Shown: piece after piece, positions 10,847-26,100 of the stretch
Numbering within the stretch: the first letter of the stretch is position 1
Layout: every line of letters starts with the position of its first letter
DNA from: Lolium rigidum
Taxonomy: Eukaryota > Streptophyta > Magnoliopsida > Poales > Poaceae
Assembly: GCF_022539505.1 (NCBI RefSeq)
Contig: NC_061510.1
Coordinates: 282,346,715-282,410,714, forward strand
Reading direction: 5' to 3'
DNA length: 64,000 bases
Position numbers and translations under genes: made by a program
Notes under the pieces: model-generated
Told to the model about the DNA's origin: nothing
Database searches by the model: none
What the model saw: only the letters and a program-made list of their open reading frames with translations

Positions 10847-10904
10847 CCTAGAACCGGGCGACCCTAGCTGGCGCGCCTAGAACCGGGCGACCCTAGCTGG
10901 CGCT
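10847..10904. repeat. 29-bp tandem duplication
   Basis: Two adjacent copies of a 29-bp unit beginning CCTAGAACCGGGCGACC (10847 and 10876), nearly identical, in an otherwise single-copy-looking stretch. Confidence 0.8.
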
Positions 10905-11344
10905 CGCGCGCCAGGATCTTATTTCGCGATTGGTTTCCGACAGCCCAATTCGGGAATAACCGTGTTTCCCTTTCGTGGAAATAAACGTGCGGGAAGCTGT
11001 GGACCACAGAGGTTACGTGCCATATGGTATTTGCTTTCTATTGCAGCTGCACAATTCCCTTTCCTGCGCGATACAAGTTTCAGAGTCGTACATTATTTTG
11101 CTTCCGGTACGTGCACAATTCCCTTTACTCGTTCACGAAGTAAATCTCCTTATTCCCTTTTTGGGCTAGTGAAATTTTAGGGTTAAAAAAAAGGGAGGGG
11201 AGCAGCATAATACACTTGCAAATGAAATGAACTACGACTTGCAACATGTAATATAATAACAATTCCCTTATTCCGCAATTCTCTTCTTGGTAACTTCAGA
11301 ACGTAGGTGTTGGTTAAACTTCTAGATACATGTTGATGAAGACT

Positions 11345-14300
11345 GAACGGGAGGTTTGGTAACACATTGAGTTGGGTGCTGATGAATAATGAATGCGTGG
11401 GTTGATAATTATTGTTTCCCTAGTAACCTTAGGAAAACAAAAGGACCACCTTCTTCTACAAAGAGAAAAAGAAGGAGGTAACAAAAGAGAAAATGGGTTG
11501 GTAAAACATTGGGTCGCCTGTTTGATGAAGAGTGCATGGGAGGGTTGATAAGTAGGTTCCCTTGTTCCCTTAAAAAAACAAAAAGGACCAAAATTTCATA
11601 TAATAAAAAAAGATGGAGCTAAGAATGGAAATGGGTTGGTAACACATTGATTTTGGTGTTGATGAATAATGAATGCGTGGGTTGATATATATTGTTTCCC
11701 TTGTTCCCTTAGGAAAACAAAAGGATCACCTTCTTCTACAAAGAGAAAAAGAAGGAGGTAACAAAAGAGAAAATGGGTTGGTAAAAAATTGGGTTACCTG
11801 TTGATGAAGAGTGCATGGGAGGGTTGATAAGTAGGTTCCCTTGTTCCCTTAAAAAAACAAAAAGGACAAAAATTTCATATAATAAAAAAAGATGGAGCTA
11901 AGAATGGAAATGGGTTGGTAACACATGGAGTTACGTGTTGATGAACAATGAATGCGTGGGTTGATATTTATTGTTTCCCTTGTTCCCTTATGAAAACAAA
12001 AGGACCACCTTCTTCTACAAAAGAGAAAAAGAAGGAGGTAACAAAAGAGAAAATGGGTTGGTAAAACATTGGGTCATCTGTTGATGAAGAGTGAATGGGA
12101 GGGTTGATAAGTAGGTTCCCTTCTTCCCTTAAAAAAAAAAAGGACCAAATTTTTATATAATAAAAAAGATGGAGCTAAGAATTGAAATGGGTTGGTAACA
12201 CATTGAGTTGGGTGTTGATGAATAATGAATGCGTGGGTTGATATATATTGTTTCCCTTGTTCCCTTAGGAAAACAAAAGGACCACCTTTCACTACAATAG
12301 AAAAAGAAGGAGGTGACAAAAAGAGAAAATGGGTTGGTAAAACATTGGGTCACCTGTTGATGAAGAGTGAATGAAAGGGTTGATAAGTAGGTTCCCTTGT
12401 TCCCTTAAAAAAACAAAAAGGACCAAATTTCATATAATAAAAAAAAGATGTAACAAAGGAAAATGGGTTGGTAACACAATGAGTTAAGTGTTGATGAACA
12501 GTGAATGCGTGGGTTGATATATATTGTTTCCCTTGTTCCCTTATGGAAACAAAAGGACCACCTTTCTCTTCAAGAGAAAAAGAAGAAGGTAACAAAATAG
12601 AAAATGGGTTGGTAAAACATTGGGTCACCTGTTGATGAAGAGTGAATGGAAGGGTTGATATGTAGGTTCCCTTGTTCCCTTAAAAAAACAAAAAGGACCA
12701 AATTTCATATAAAAAAAAGATGGAGCTAAGAATGGAAATGGGTTGGTAACACATGGAGTTAGCAGTTGATGAATAGTGAATGCGTGGGTTGATAATTATT
12801 GTTTCCCTTGTTCCCTTAGGAAAACAAAAGGACCACCTTCTTCTACAAAGAGAAAAAGAAGGAGGTAACAAAAGAGAAAATGGGTTGGTAAAACACTGGG
12901 TCGCCTGTTGATGAAGAGTGCATGGGAGGGTTGATAAGTAGGTTCCCCTGTTCCCTTAAAAAAGCAAAAAGGACCAAAATTTCATATAATAAAAAAAAGA
13001 TGGAGCTAAGAATGGAAATGGGTTGGTAACACATTGAGTTGGGTGTTGATGAATAATGAATGTGTGGGTTGATATATATTGTTTCCCTTGTTCCCTTAGG
13101 AAAACAAAAGGACCACCTTCTTCTACAAAGAGAAAAAGAAGGAGGTAACAAAAGAGAAAATGGGTTGGTAAAAAATTGGGTTACCTGTTGATGAAGAGTG
13201 CATGGGAGGGTTGATAAGTAGGTTCCCTTGTTCCCTTAAAAAAACAAAAAGGACCAAAATTTCATATAATAAAAAAAACATGGAGCTAAGAATGGAAATG
13301 GGTTGGTAACACATGGAGTTACATGTTGATGAACAATGAATGCGTGGGTTGATATTTATTGTTTCCCTTGTTCCCTTATGAAAACAAAAGGACCACCTTC
13401 TTGTACAAAAGAGAAAAAGAAGGAGGTAACAAAAGAGAAAATGGTTTGGTAAAACATTGGGTCATCTGTTGATGAAGAGTGAATGGGAGGGTTGATAAGT
13501 AGGTTCCCTTCTTCCCTTAAAAAAACAAAAAGGACCAAAATTCTATATAATAAAAAAAGATGGAGCTAAGAATTGAAATGGGTTGGTAAGACATTGAGTT
13601 GGGTGTTGATGAATAATGAATGTGTGGGTTGATATATATTGTTTCCCTTGTTCCCTTAGGAAAACAAAAGGACCACCTTTCACTACAAAAGAAAAAGAAG
13701 GAGGTGACAAAAAGAGAAAATGGGTTGGTAAAACATTGGGTCACCTGTTGATGAAGAGTGAATGGGAGGGTTGATAAGTAGGTTCCCTTGTTCCCTTAAA
13801 AAAACAAAAAGGAAAAAATTTCATATAATAAAAAAAAGGATGTAACAAAGGAAAATGGGTTGGTAACACAATGAGTTAGGTGTTGATGAATAGTGAATGC
13901 GTGGGTTGATATATATTGTTTCCCTTGTTCCCTTATGAAAACAAAAGGACCACCTTTCTCTACAAGAGAAAAAGAAGGAGGTAACAAAAGAGAAAATGGG
14001 TTGGTAAAACATTGGGTCACCTGTTGATGAAGAGTGAATGGAAGGGTTGATAAGTAGGTTCCCTTGTTCCCTTAAAAAAACAAAAAGGACCAAATTTCAT
14101 ATAATAAAAAAAGATGTAACAAAGGAAAATGGGTTGGTAACACAATGAGTTAAGTGTTGATGAACAGTGAATGCGTGGGTTGATATATATTGTTTCCCTT
14201 GTTCCCTTATGTAAACAAAAGGACCACCTTTCTCTTCAAGAGAAAAAGAAGAAGGTAACAAAAGAGAAAATGGGTTGGTAAAACATTGGGTCATCTGTTG

Positions 14301-17104
14301 ATCAAGAGTGAATGGAAGGGTTGATATGTAGGTTCCCTTGTTCCCTTAAAAAACAAAAGGACCAAATTTCATATAATAAAAAAAGATGGAGCTAAGAATG
14401 GAAATGGGTTGGTAACACATGGAGTTAGCTGTTGATGAGTAGTGAATGCGTGGGTTGATAATTATTGTTTCCCTTGTTCCCTTAGGAAAACAAAAGGACC
14501 ACCTTCTTCTACAAAGAGAAAAAGAAGGAGGTAACAAAAGAGAAAATGGGTTGGTAAAACATTGGGTCGCCTGTTGACGAAGAGTGCATGGGAGGGTTGA
14601 TAAGTAGGTTCCCTTGTTCCCTTAAAAAAGCATAAAGGACCAAAATTTCATATAATAAAAAAAGATGGAGCTAAGAATGGAAATGGGTTGGTAACACATT
14701 GAGTTGGGTGTTGATGAATAATGAATGCGTGGGTTGATATATATTGTTTCCCTTGTTCCCTTAGGAAAACAAAAGGACCACCTTTTTCTACAAAGAGAAA
14801 AAGAAGGAGGTAACAAAAGAGAAAATGGGTTGGTAAAAGATTGGGTTACCTGTTGATGAAGAGTGCATGGGAGGGTTGATAATTAGGTTCCCTTGTTCTC
14901 TTAAAAAAAAAAGGACCAAAATTTCATATAATAAAAAAAGATGGAGCTAAGAATGGAAATGGGTTGGTAACACATGGAGTTACAGGTTGATGAACAATGA
15001 ATGAGTGGGTTGATATTTATTGTTTCCCTTGTTCCCTTATGAAAACAAAAGGACCACCTTCTTCTACGAAACAGAAAAAGAAGGAGGTAACAAAAGAGAA
15101 ATGGGTTGGGAAAACATTGGGTCATCTGTTGATGAAGAGTGAATGGGAGGGTTGATAAGTAGGTTCCCTTCTTCCCTTAAAAAAACAAAAAGGACCAAAA
15201 TTTTATATAATAAAAAAAGATGGAGCTAAGAATTGAAATGGGTTGGTAACACATTGAGTTGGGTGTTGATGAATAATGAATGCGTGGGTTGATATATATT
15301 GTTTCCCTTGTTCCCTTAGGAAAACAAAAGGACCACCTTTCACTACAAAAGAAAAAGAAGGAGGTGACAAAAAGAGAAAATGGGTTGGTAAAACATTGGG
15401 TCACCTGTTGATGAAGAGTGAATGGGAGGGTTGATAAGTAGGTTCCCTTGTTCCCTTAAAAAAACAAAAAGGACCAAATTTCATATAATAAAAAAAGGAT
15501 GTAACAAAGGAAAATGGGTTGGTAACACATTGAGTTAGGTGTTGATGAATAGTGAATGCGTGGGTTGATATATATTGTTTCCCTTGTTCCCTTATGGAAA
15601 CAAAAGGACCACCTTTCACTTCAAGAGAAAAAGAAGAAGGTAACAAAAGAGAAAATGGGTTGGTAAAACATTGGGTCAAATGTTGATGAAGAGTGAATGG
15701 AAGGGTTGATAAGTAGGTTCCCTTGTTCCCTTAAAAAAAGGACCAAATTTCATATAATAAAAAAAAGATGGAGCTAAGAATGGAAATGGGTTGGTAACAC
15801 ATTGAGTTAGCTGTTGATGAATAGTGAATGCGTGGGTTGATAATTATTGTTTCCCTTGTTCGCTTAGGAAAACAAAAGGACCACCTTCTTCTACAAAGAG
15901 AAAAAGAAGGAGGTAATAAAAGAGAAAAATGGGTTGGTAAAACATTGGGTCACTGTTTGATGAAGAGTGCATGGCAGGGTTGATAAGTAGGTTCCCTTGT
16001 TCCCTTAAAAAACAAAAAGGACCAAAATTTCATATAATAAAAAAAAGATGGAGCTAAGAATGAAAATGGGTTGGTAACACATGGAGTTTGCTGTTGATGA
16101 ATAGTGAATGTGTTTGTTGATATTTATTGTTTCCCTTGTTCCCTTAGGAAAACAAAAGGACCACCTTTTCCTACAAGAGAAAAAAGAAGGAGGTAACAAA
16201 AGAGAAAATGGGTTGGTAAACATTGGGTCACCTGTTGATGAAGAGTGAATGGGAGGGTTGATACGTAGGTTCCTTTGTTCCCTTAAAAAAACAAAAAAGG
16301 ACCAAAAATTAATATAATAAAAAAAGATGGAGCTAAGAATGGAAATGGGTTGGTAACACATTGAGTTAGGTGTTGATGAATAGTGAATGCGTGGGTTGAT
16401 ATATATTGTTTCCCTTGTTCCCTTATGGAAACAAAAGGACCACCTTTCTCTACAAGAGAAAAAAAAGAAGGTAACAAAAGAGAAAATGGGTTGGTAAAAC
16501 ATTGGGTCACCTGTTGATGAAGAGTTAATGGGAGGGTTGATAAGTAGGTTCCCTTGTTCCCTTAAAAACACAAAAAGGACCAAATTTCATATAATAATAA
16601 AAAGATGGAGCTAAGAATGGAAATGGGTTGGTAACACATGGAGTTAGCTGTTGATGAATAGTGAATGTGTGGGTTGATAATTATTGTTTCCCTTGTTCCC
16701 TTAGGAAAACAAAAGGACCACCTTCTTCTACAAAGAGAAAAAGAAGGAGGTAACAAAAGAGAAAAATGGGTTGGTAAAACATTGGGTCACTGTTTGATGA
16801 AGAGTGCATGGCGGGGTTGATAAGTAGGTTCCCTTGTTCCCTTAAAAAAACAAAAAGGACCAAAATTTCATATAAAAAAAAAAGATGGAGCTAAGAATGA
16901 AAATGGGTTGGTAACACATTGAGTTAGGTGTTGATGAATAGTGAATGCGTGGGTTGATATTTATTGTTTCCCTTGTTCCCTTAGGAAAACAAAAGGACCA
17001 CCTTTCTCTACAAGACAAAAAGAAGGAGGTAACAAAAGAGAAAATGGGTTGGTAAAACATTGGGTCACCTGTTGATGAAGTGTGAATGGGAGGGTTGATA
17101 AGTA
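11345..17104. repeat. Left block of the satellite, ~1.39-kb order
   Basis: Variant units recur in order every five units here. The CACTACAA...GGTGACAAAAAG variant is at about 12291, 13682 and 15340. The TCATCTGTTGATGAAGAGTG variant followed by TTCTTCCCTTAAAA is at about 12070, 13460 and 15120. Spacings are about 1390 and then about 1660, so one copy has gained a unit. Copies differ more from one another than those of the central block. Confidence 0.75.
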
Positions 17105-20100
17105 GGTTCCTTTGTTCCCTTAAAAAACAAAAAAGGACCAAAACTTTATATAATAAAAAAATGGAGCTAAAAATGGAAATGAGTTGGTAACACATTGAGT
17201 TAGGTGTTGATGAATAGTGAATGTGTGGGTTGATATATATTGTTCCCCTTGTTCCCTTATGGAAACAAAAGGACCACCTTTCTCTACAAGAGAAAAAGAA
17301 GAAGGTAACAAAAGAGAAAATGGGTTGGTAAAACATTGGGTCACCTGTTGATGAAGAGTGAATGGGAGGGTTGATAAGTAGGTTCCCTTGTTCCCTTACA
17401 AAATAAAAAGGACCAAATTTCATATAATAATAAAAAGATGGAGCTAAGAATGGAAATGGGTTGGTAACACATGGAGTTAGTTGTTGATGAATAGTGAATG
17501 CGTGGGTTGATAATTATTTTTTCCCTTGTTCCCTTAGGAAAACAAAAGGACCACATTCTTCTACAAGAGAAAAAGAAGGAGGTAACAAAAGAGAAAAATA
17601 GGTTGGTAAAACATTGGGTCACTGTTTGATGAAGAGTGCATGGCAGGGTTGATAAGTAGGTTCCCTTGTTTCCTTAAAAAAACAAAAAGGACCAAAATTC
17701 ATATAATAAAAAAAGATGGAGCTAAGAATGGAAATGGGTTGGTAACACATTGAGTTGGGTGTTGATGAATAATGAATGCGTGGGTTGATAATTATTGTTT
17801 CCCTTGTTCCCTTAGGAAAACAAAAGGACCAAATTCTTCTACAAAAGAGAAAAAGAAGGAGGTAACAAAAGAGAAAATTGGTTGGTAAAACATTGGGTCA
17901 CTGTTTGATGAAGAGTGCATGGGAGGGTTGATAAGTAGGTTCCCTTGTTCCCTTAAAAAAACAAAAAGGACCAAAATTTCATATATTAAAAAAAAGATGG
18001 AGCTAAGAATGGAAATGGGTTGGTCACACATGGACTTAGGTGTTGATGAACAATGAATGCGTGGGTTGATATATATTCTTTTCCTTTTTCCCTTAGGAAA
18101 AGAAAAGGACCACCTTCTTCTACAAAGAGAAAAAGAAGGAGGTAACAAAAGAGAAAATGGGTTGGTAAAACATTGGGTCACCTGTTGATGAAGAGTGCAT
18201 GGGAGGGTTGATAAGTAGATTCCATTGTTCCCTTAAAAAACAAAAAGGACCAAAATTTCATATAATAATAAAAAGATGGAGCTAAGAATGAAAATGGGTT
18301 GGTAACACATGGAGTTAGGTGTTGATGAATAGTGAATGCGTGGGTTGATAATTATTGTTTGCCTTGTTCCCTTAGGAAAACAAAAGGACCACCTTCTTCT
18401 ACAAAAGAGAAAAAGAAGGAGGTAACAAAAGAGAAAATGGGTTGGTAAAACATTGGATCACCTGTTTGATGAAGAGTGCATGGCAGGGTTGATAAGTAGG
18501 TTCCCTTGTTCCCTTAAAAAAACAAAAAGGACCAAAATTTCATATAATAAAAAAAAGATGGAGCTAAGAATGAAAATGGGTTGGTAACACATTGAGTTAG
18601 TTGTTGATGAATAGTGAATGCGTGGGTTGATATTTATTGTTTCCCTTGTTCCCTTAGGAAAACAAAAGGACCACCTTTTCCTACAAGAGAAAAAAGAAGG
18701 AGGTAACAAGAGAGAAAATGGGTTGGTAAAACATTGGGTCACCTGTTGATGAAGTGTGAATGGGAGGGTTGATAAGTAGGTTCCTTTGTTCCCTTAAAAA
18801 ACAAAAAAGGACCAAAACTTTATATAATAAAAAAATGGAGCTAAAAATGGAAATGAGTTGGTAACACATTGAGTTAGGTGTTGATGAATAGTGAATGTGT
18901 GGGTTGATATATATTGTTCCCCTTGTTCCCTTATGGAAACAAAAGGACCACCTTTCTCTACAAGAGAAAAAGAAGAAGGTAACAAAAGAGAAAATGGGTT
19001 GGTAAAACATTGGGTCACCTGTTGATGAAGAGTGAATGGGAGGGTTGATAAGTAGGTTCCCTTGTTCCCTTACAAAATAAAAAGGACCAAATTTCATATA
19101 ATAATAAAAAGATGGAGCTAAGAATGGAAATGGGTTGGTAACACATGGAGTTAGTTGTTGATGAATAGTGAATGCGTGGGTTGATAATTATTTTTTCCCT
19201 TGTTCCCTTAGGAAAACAAAAGGACCACATTCTTCTACAAGAGAAAAAGAAGGAGGTAACAAAAGAGAAAAATAGGTTGGTAAAACATTGGGTCACTGTT
19301 TGATGAAGAGTGCATGGCAGGGTTGATAAGTAGGTTCCCTTGTTTCCTTAAAAAAACAAAAAGGACCAAAATTCATATAATAAAAAAGATGGAGCTAAGA
19401 ATGGAAATGGGTTGGTAACACATTGAGTTGGGTGTTGATGAATAATGAATGCGTGGGTTGATAATTATTGTTTCCCTTGTTCCCTTAGGAAAACAAAAGG
19501 ACCAAATTCTTCTACAAAAGAGAAAAAGAAGGAGGTAACAAAAGAGAAAATTGGTTGGTAAAACATTGGGTCACCTGTTGATGAAGAGTGCATGGGAGGG
19601 TTGATAAGTAGGTTCCCTTGTTCCCTTAAAAAAACAAAAAGGACCAAAATTTCATATAATAAAAAAAAGATGGAGCTAAGAATGGAAATGGGTTGGTCAC
19701 ACATGGACTTAGGTGTTGATGAACAATGAATGCGTGGGTTGATATATATTCTTTTCCTTTTTCCCTTAGGAAAACAAAATGACCACCTTCTTCTACAAAG
19801 AGAAAAAGAAGGAGGTAACAAAAGAGAAAATGGGTTGGTAAAACATTGGGTCACCTGTTGATGAAGAGTGCATGGGAGGGTTGATAAGTAGATTCCATTG
19901 TTCCCTTAAAAAAACAAAAAGGACCAAAATTTCATATAATAATAAAAAGATGGAGCTAAGAATGGAAATGGGTTGGTAACACATGGAGTTAGCTGTTGAT
20001 GAATAGTGAATGTGTGGGTTGATAATTATTGTTTCCCTTGTTCCCTTAGGAAAACAAAAGGACCACCTTCTTCTACAAAGAGAAAAAGAAGGAGGTAACA

Positions 20101-23100
20101 AAAGAGAAAAATGGGTTGGTAAAACATTGGGTCACTGTTTGATGAAGAGTGCATGGCAGGGTTGATAAGTAGGTTCCCTTGTTCCCTTAAAAAAACAAAA
20201 AGGACCAAAATTTCATATAATAAAAAAAGATGGAGCTAAGAATGAAAATGGGTTGGTAACACATTGAGTTAGTTGTTGATGAATAGTGAATGCGTGGGTT
20301 GATATTTATTGTTTCCCTTGTTCCCTTAGGAAAACAGAAGGACCACCTTTTCCTACAAGAGAAAAAAGAAGGAGGTAACAAGAGAGAAAATGGGTTGGTA
20401 AAACATTGGGTCACCTGTTGATGAAGTGTGAATGGGAGGGTTGATAAGTAGGTTCCTTTGTTCCCTTAAAAAACAAAAAAGGACCAAAACTTTATATAAT
20501 AAAAAAATGGAGCTAAAAATGGAAATGAGTTGGTAACACATTGAGTTAGGTGTTGATGAATAGTGAATGTGTGGGTTGATATATATTGTTCCCCTTGTTC
20601 CCTTATGGAAACAAAAGGACCACCTTTCTCTACAAGAGAAAAAGAAGAAGGTAACAAAAGAGAAAATGGGTTGGTAAAACATTGGGTCACCTGTTGATGA
20701 AGAGTGAATGGGAGGGTTGATAAGTAGGTTCCCTTGTTCCCTTACAAAATAAAAAGGACCAAATTTCATATAATAATAAAAAGATGGAGCTAAGAATGGA
20801 AATGGGTTGGTAACACATGGAGTTAGTTGTTGATGAATAGTGAATGCGTGGGTTGATAATTATTTTTTCCCTTGTTCCCTTAGGAAAACAAAAGGACCAC
20901 ATTCTTCTACAAGAGAAAAAGAAGGAGGTAACAAAAGAGAAAAATAGGTTGGTAAAACATTGGGTCATCTGTTTGATGAAGAGTGCATGGCAGGGTTGCT
21001 AAGTAGGTTCCCTTGTTTCCTTAAAAAAACAAAAAGGACCAAAATTCATATAATAAAAAAAGATGGAGCTAAGAATGGAAATGGGTTGGTAACACATTGA
21101 GTTGGGTGTTGATGAATAATGAATGCGTGGGTTGATAATTATTGTTTCCCTTGTTCCCTTAGGAAAACAAAAGGACCAAATTCTTCTACAAAAGAGAAAA
21201 AGAAGGAGGTAACAAAAGAGAAAATTGGTTGGTAAAACATTGGGTCACCTGTTGATGAAGAGTGCATGGGAGGGTTGATAAGTAGGTTCTCTTGTTCCCT
21301 TAAAAAAACAAAAAGGACCAAAATTTCATATAATAAAAAAAAGATGGAGCTAAGAATGGAAATGGGTTGGTCACACATGGACTTAGGTGTTGATGAACAA
21401 TGAATGCGTGGGTTGATATATATTCTTTTCCTTTTTCCCTTAGGAAAACAAAAGGACCACCTTCTTCTACAAAGAGAAAAAGAAGGAGGTAACAAAAGAG
21501 AAAATGGGTTGGTAAAACATTGGGTCACCTGTTGATGAAGAGTGCATGGGAGGGTTGATAAGTAGGTTCCATTGTTCCCTTAAAAAAACAAAAAGGACCA
21601 AAATTTCATATAATAATAAAAAGATGGAGCTAAGAATGGAAATGGGTTGGTAACACATGGAGTTAGCTGTTGATGAATAGTGAATGTGTGGGTTGATAAT
21701 TATTGTTTCCCTTGTTCCCTTAGGAAAACAAAAGGACCACCTTCTTCTACAAAGAGAAAAAGAAGGAGGTAACAAAAGAGAAAAATGGGTTGGTAAAACA
21801 TTGGGTCACTTGTTTGATGAAGAGTGCATGGCAGGGTTGATAAGTAGGTTCCCTTGTTCCCTTAAAAAAACAAAAAGGACCAAAATTTCATATAATAAAA
21901 AAAAGATGGAGCTAAGAATGAAAATGGGTTGGTAACACATTGAGTTAGTTGTTGATGAATAGTGAATGCGTGGGTTGATATTTATTGTTTCCCTTGTTCC
22001 CTTAGGAAAACAAAAGGACCACCTTTTCCTACAAGAGAAAAAAGAAGGAGGTAACAAGAGAGAAAATGGGTTGGTAAAATATTGGGTCACCTGTTGATGA
22101 AGTGTGAATGGGAGGGTTGATAAGTAGGTTCCTTTGTTCCCTTAAAAAACAAAAAAGGACCAAAACTTTATATAATAAAAAAATGGAGCTAAAAATGGAA
22201 ATGAGTTGGTAACACATTGAGTTAGGTGTTGATGAATAGTGAATGTGTGGGTTGATATATATTGTTCCCCTTGTTCCCTTATGGAAACAAAAGGACCACC
22301 TTTCTCTACAAGAGAAAAAGAAGAAGGTAACAAAAGAGAAAATGGGTTGGTAAAACATTGGGTCACCTGTTGATGAAGAGTGAATGGGAGGGTTGATAAG
22401 TAGGTTCCCTTGTTCCCTTACAAAATAAAAAGGACCAAATTTCATATAATAATAAAAAGATGGAGCTAAGAATGGAAATGGGTTGGTAACACATGGAGTT
22501 AGTTGTTGATGAATAGTGAATGCGTGGGTTGATAATTATTTTTTCCCTTGTTCCCTTAGGAAAACAAAAGGACCACATTCTTCTACAAGAGAAAAAGAAG
22601 GAGGTAACAAAAGAGAAAAATAGGTTGGTAAAACATTGGGTCACTGTTTGATGAAGAGTGCATGGCAGGGTTGCTAAGTAGGTTCCCTTGTTTCCTTAAA
22701 AAAACAAAAAGGACCAAAATTCATATAATAAAAAAAGATGGAGCTAAGAATGGAAATGGGTTGGTAACACATTGAGTTGGGTGTTGATGAATAATGAATG
22801 CGTGGGTTGATAATTATTGTTTCCCTTGTTCCCTTAGGAAAACAAAAGGACCAAATTCTTCTACAAAAGAGAAAAAGAAGGAGGTAACAAAAGAGAAAAT
22901 TGGTTGGTAAAACATTGGGTCACCTGTTGATGAAGAGTGCATGGGAGGGTTGATAAGTAGGTTCTCTTGTTCCCTTAAAAAAACAAAAAGGACCAAAATT
23001 TCATATAATAAAAAAAAGATGGAGCTAAGAATGGAAATGGGTTGGTCACACATGGACTTAGGTGTTGATGAACAATGAATGCGTGGGTTGATATATATTC

Positions 23101-26100
23101 TTTTCCTTTTTCCCTTAGGAAAACAAAAGGACCACCTTCTTCTACAAAGAGAAAAAGAAGGAGGTAACAAAAGAGAAAATGGGTTGGTAAAACATTGGGT
23201 CACCTGTTGATGAAGAGTGCATGGGAGGGTTGATAAGTAGGTTCCATTGTTCCCTTAAAAAACAAAAAGGACCAAAATTTCATATAATAATAAAAAGATG
23301 GAGCTAAGAATGGAAATGGGTTGGTAACACATGGAGTTAGCTGTTGATGAATAGTGAATGTGTGGGTTGATAATTATTGTTTCCCTTGTTCCCTTAGGAA
23401 AACAAAAGGACCACCTTCTTCTACAAAGAGAAAAAGAAGGAGGTAACAAAAGAGAAAAATGGGTTGGTAAAACATTGGGTCACTGTTTGATGAAGAGTGC
23501 ATGGCAGGGTTGATAAGTAGGTTCCCTTGTTCCCTTAAAAAAACAAAAAGGACCAAAATTTCATATAATAAAAAAAAGATGGAGCTAAGAATGAAAATGG
23601 GTTGGTAACACATTGAGTTAGTTGTTGATGAATAGTGAATGCGTGGGTTGATATTTATTGTTTCCCTTGTTCCCTTAGGAAAACAAAAGGACCACCTTTT
23701 CCTACAAGAGAAAAAAGAAGGAGGTAACAAGAGAGAAAATGGGTTGGTAAAACATTGGGTCACCTGTTGATGAAGTGTGAATGGGAGGGTTGATAAGTAG
23801 GTTCCTTTGTTCCCTTAAAAAACAAAAAAGGACCAAAACTTTATATAATAAAAAAATGGAGCTAAAAATGGAAATGAGTTGGTAACACATTGAGTTAAGT
23901 GTTGATGAATAGTGAATGTGTGGGTTGATATATATTGTTCCCCTTGTTCCCTTATGGAAACAAAAGGACCACCTTTCTCTACAAGAGAAAAAGAAGAAGG
24001 TAACAAAAGAGAAAATGGGTTGGTAAAACATTGGGTCACCTGTTGATGAAGAGTGAATGGGAGGGTTGATAAGTAGGTTCCCTTGTTCCCTTACAAAATA
24101 AAAAGGACCAAATTTCATATAATAATAAAAAGATGGAGCTAAGAATGGAAATGGGTTGGTAACACATGGAGTTAGTTGTTGATGAATAGTGAATGCGTGG
24201 GTTGATAATTATTTTTTCCCTTGTTCCCTTAGGAAAACAAAAGGACCACCTTCTTCTACAAAGAGAAAAAGAAGGAGGTAACAAAAGAGAAAAATGGGTT
24301 GGTAAAACATTGGGTCACTGTTTGATGAAGAGTGCATGGCAGGGTTGATAAGTAGGTTCCCTTGTTCCCTTAAAAAAACAAAAAGGACCAAATTTCATAT
24401 AATAATAAAAAGATGGAGCTAAGAATGAAAATGGGTTGTAACACATGGAGTTAGGTGTTGATGAATAGTGAATGCGTGGGTTGAAATTTATTGTTTCCCT
24501 TGTTCCCTTAGGGAAAAAAGGACCACCTTTTCCTACAAGATAAAAAAAAAAAAGTAACAAAAGAGAAAATGGGTTGGTAAAACATTGGGTCACCTGTTGA
24601 TGAAGTGTGAATGGGAGGGTTGATAAGTAGGTTCCTTTGTTCCCTTAAAAAACAAAAAAGGACCAAAACTTTATATAATAAAAAAATGGAGCTAAAAATG
24701 GAAATGAGTTGGTAACACATTGAGTTAGGTGTTGATGAATAGTGAATGTGTGGGTTGATATATATTGTTCCCCTTGTTCCCTTATGGAAACAAAAGGACC
24801 ACCTTTCTCTACAAGAGAAAAAGAAGAAGGTAACAAAAGAGAAAATGGGTTGGTAAAACATTGGGTCACCTGTTGATGAAGAGTGAATGGGAGGGTTGAT
24901 AAGTAGGTTCCCTTGTTCCCTTACAAAATAAAAAGGACCAAATTTCATATAATAATAAAAAGATGGAGCTAAGAATGGAAATGGGTTGGTAACACATGGA
25001 GTTAGTTGTTGATGAATAGTGAATGCGTGGGTTGATAATTATTTTTTCCCTTGTTCCCTTAGGAAAACAAAAGGACCACATTCTTCTACAAGAGAAAAAG
25101 AAGGAGGTAACAAAAGAGAAAAATAGGTTGGTAAAACATTGGGTCACTGTTTGATGAAGAGTGCATGGCAGGGTTGCTAAGTAGGTTCCCTTGTTTCCTT
25201 AAAAAACAAAAAGGACCAAAATTCATATAATAAAAAAAGATGGAGCTAAGAATGGAAATGGGTTGGTAACACATTGAGTTGGGTGTTGATGAATAATGAA
25301 TGCGTGGGTTGATAATTATTGTTTCCCTTGTTCCCTTAGGAAAACAAAAGGACCAAATTCTTCTACAAAAGAGAAAAAGAAGGAGGTAACAAAAGAGAAA
25401 ATTGGTTGGTAAAACATTGGGTCACCTGTTGATGAAGAGTGCATGGGAGGGTTGATAAGTAGGTTCCCTTGTTCCCTTAAAAAAACAAAAAGGACCAAAA
25501 TTTCATATAATAAAAAAAGATGGAGCTAAGAATGGAAATGGGTTGGTCACACATGGACTTAGGTGTTGATGAACAATGAATGCGTGGGTTGATATATATT
25601 CTTTTCCTTTTTCCCTTAGGAAAACAAAAGGACCACCTTCTTCTACAAAGAGAAAAAGAAGGAGGTAACAAAAGAGAAAATGGGTTGGTAAAACATTGGG
25701 TCACCTGTTGATGAAGAGTGCATGGGAGGGTTGATAAGTAGGTTCCATTGTTCCCTTAAAAAAACAAAAAGGACCAAAATTTCATATAATAATAAAAAGA
25801 TGGAGCTAAGAATGGAAATGGGTTGGTAACACATTGAGTTGGGTGTTGATGAATAATGAATGCGTGGGTTGATATATATTGTTTCCCTTGTTCCCTTAGG
25901 AAAACAAAAGGACCACCTTCTTCTACAAAGAGAAAAAGAAGGAGGTAACAAAAGAGAAAATGGGTTGGTAAAAAATTGGGTTACATGTTGATGAAGAGTG
26001 CATGGGAGGGTTGATAAGTAGGTTCCCTTGTTCCCTTAAAAAAACAAAAAAGGACCAAAATTTCATATAATAAAAAAAAGATGGAGCTAAGAATGAAAAT

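Noticed and set aside
12285..15360. CACTACAA motifs in some satellite units as CACTA transposon ends
   Set aside because: They are a variant of the CTTCTACAA/CTCTACAA stretch found in the other units, with no paired inverted end or target duplication.
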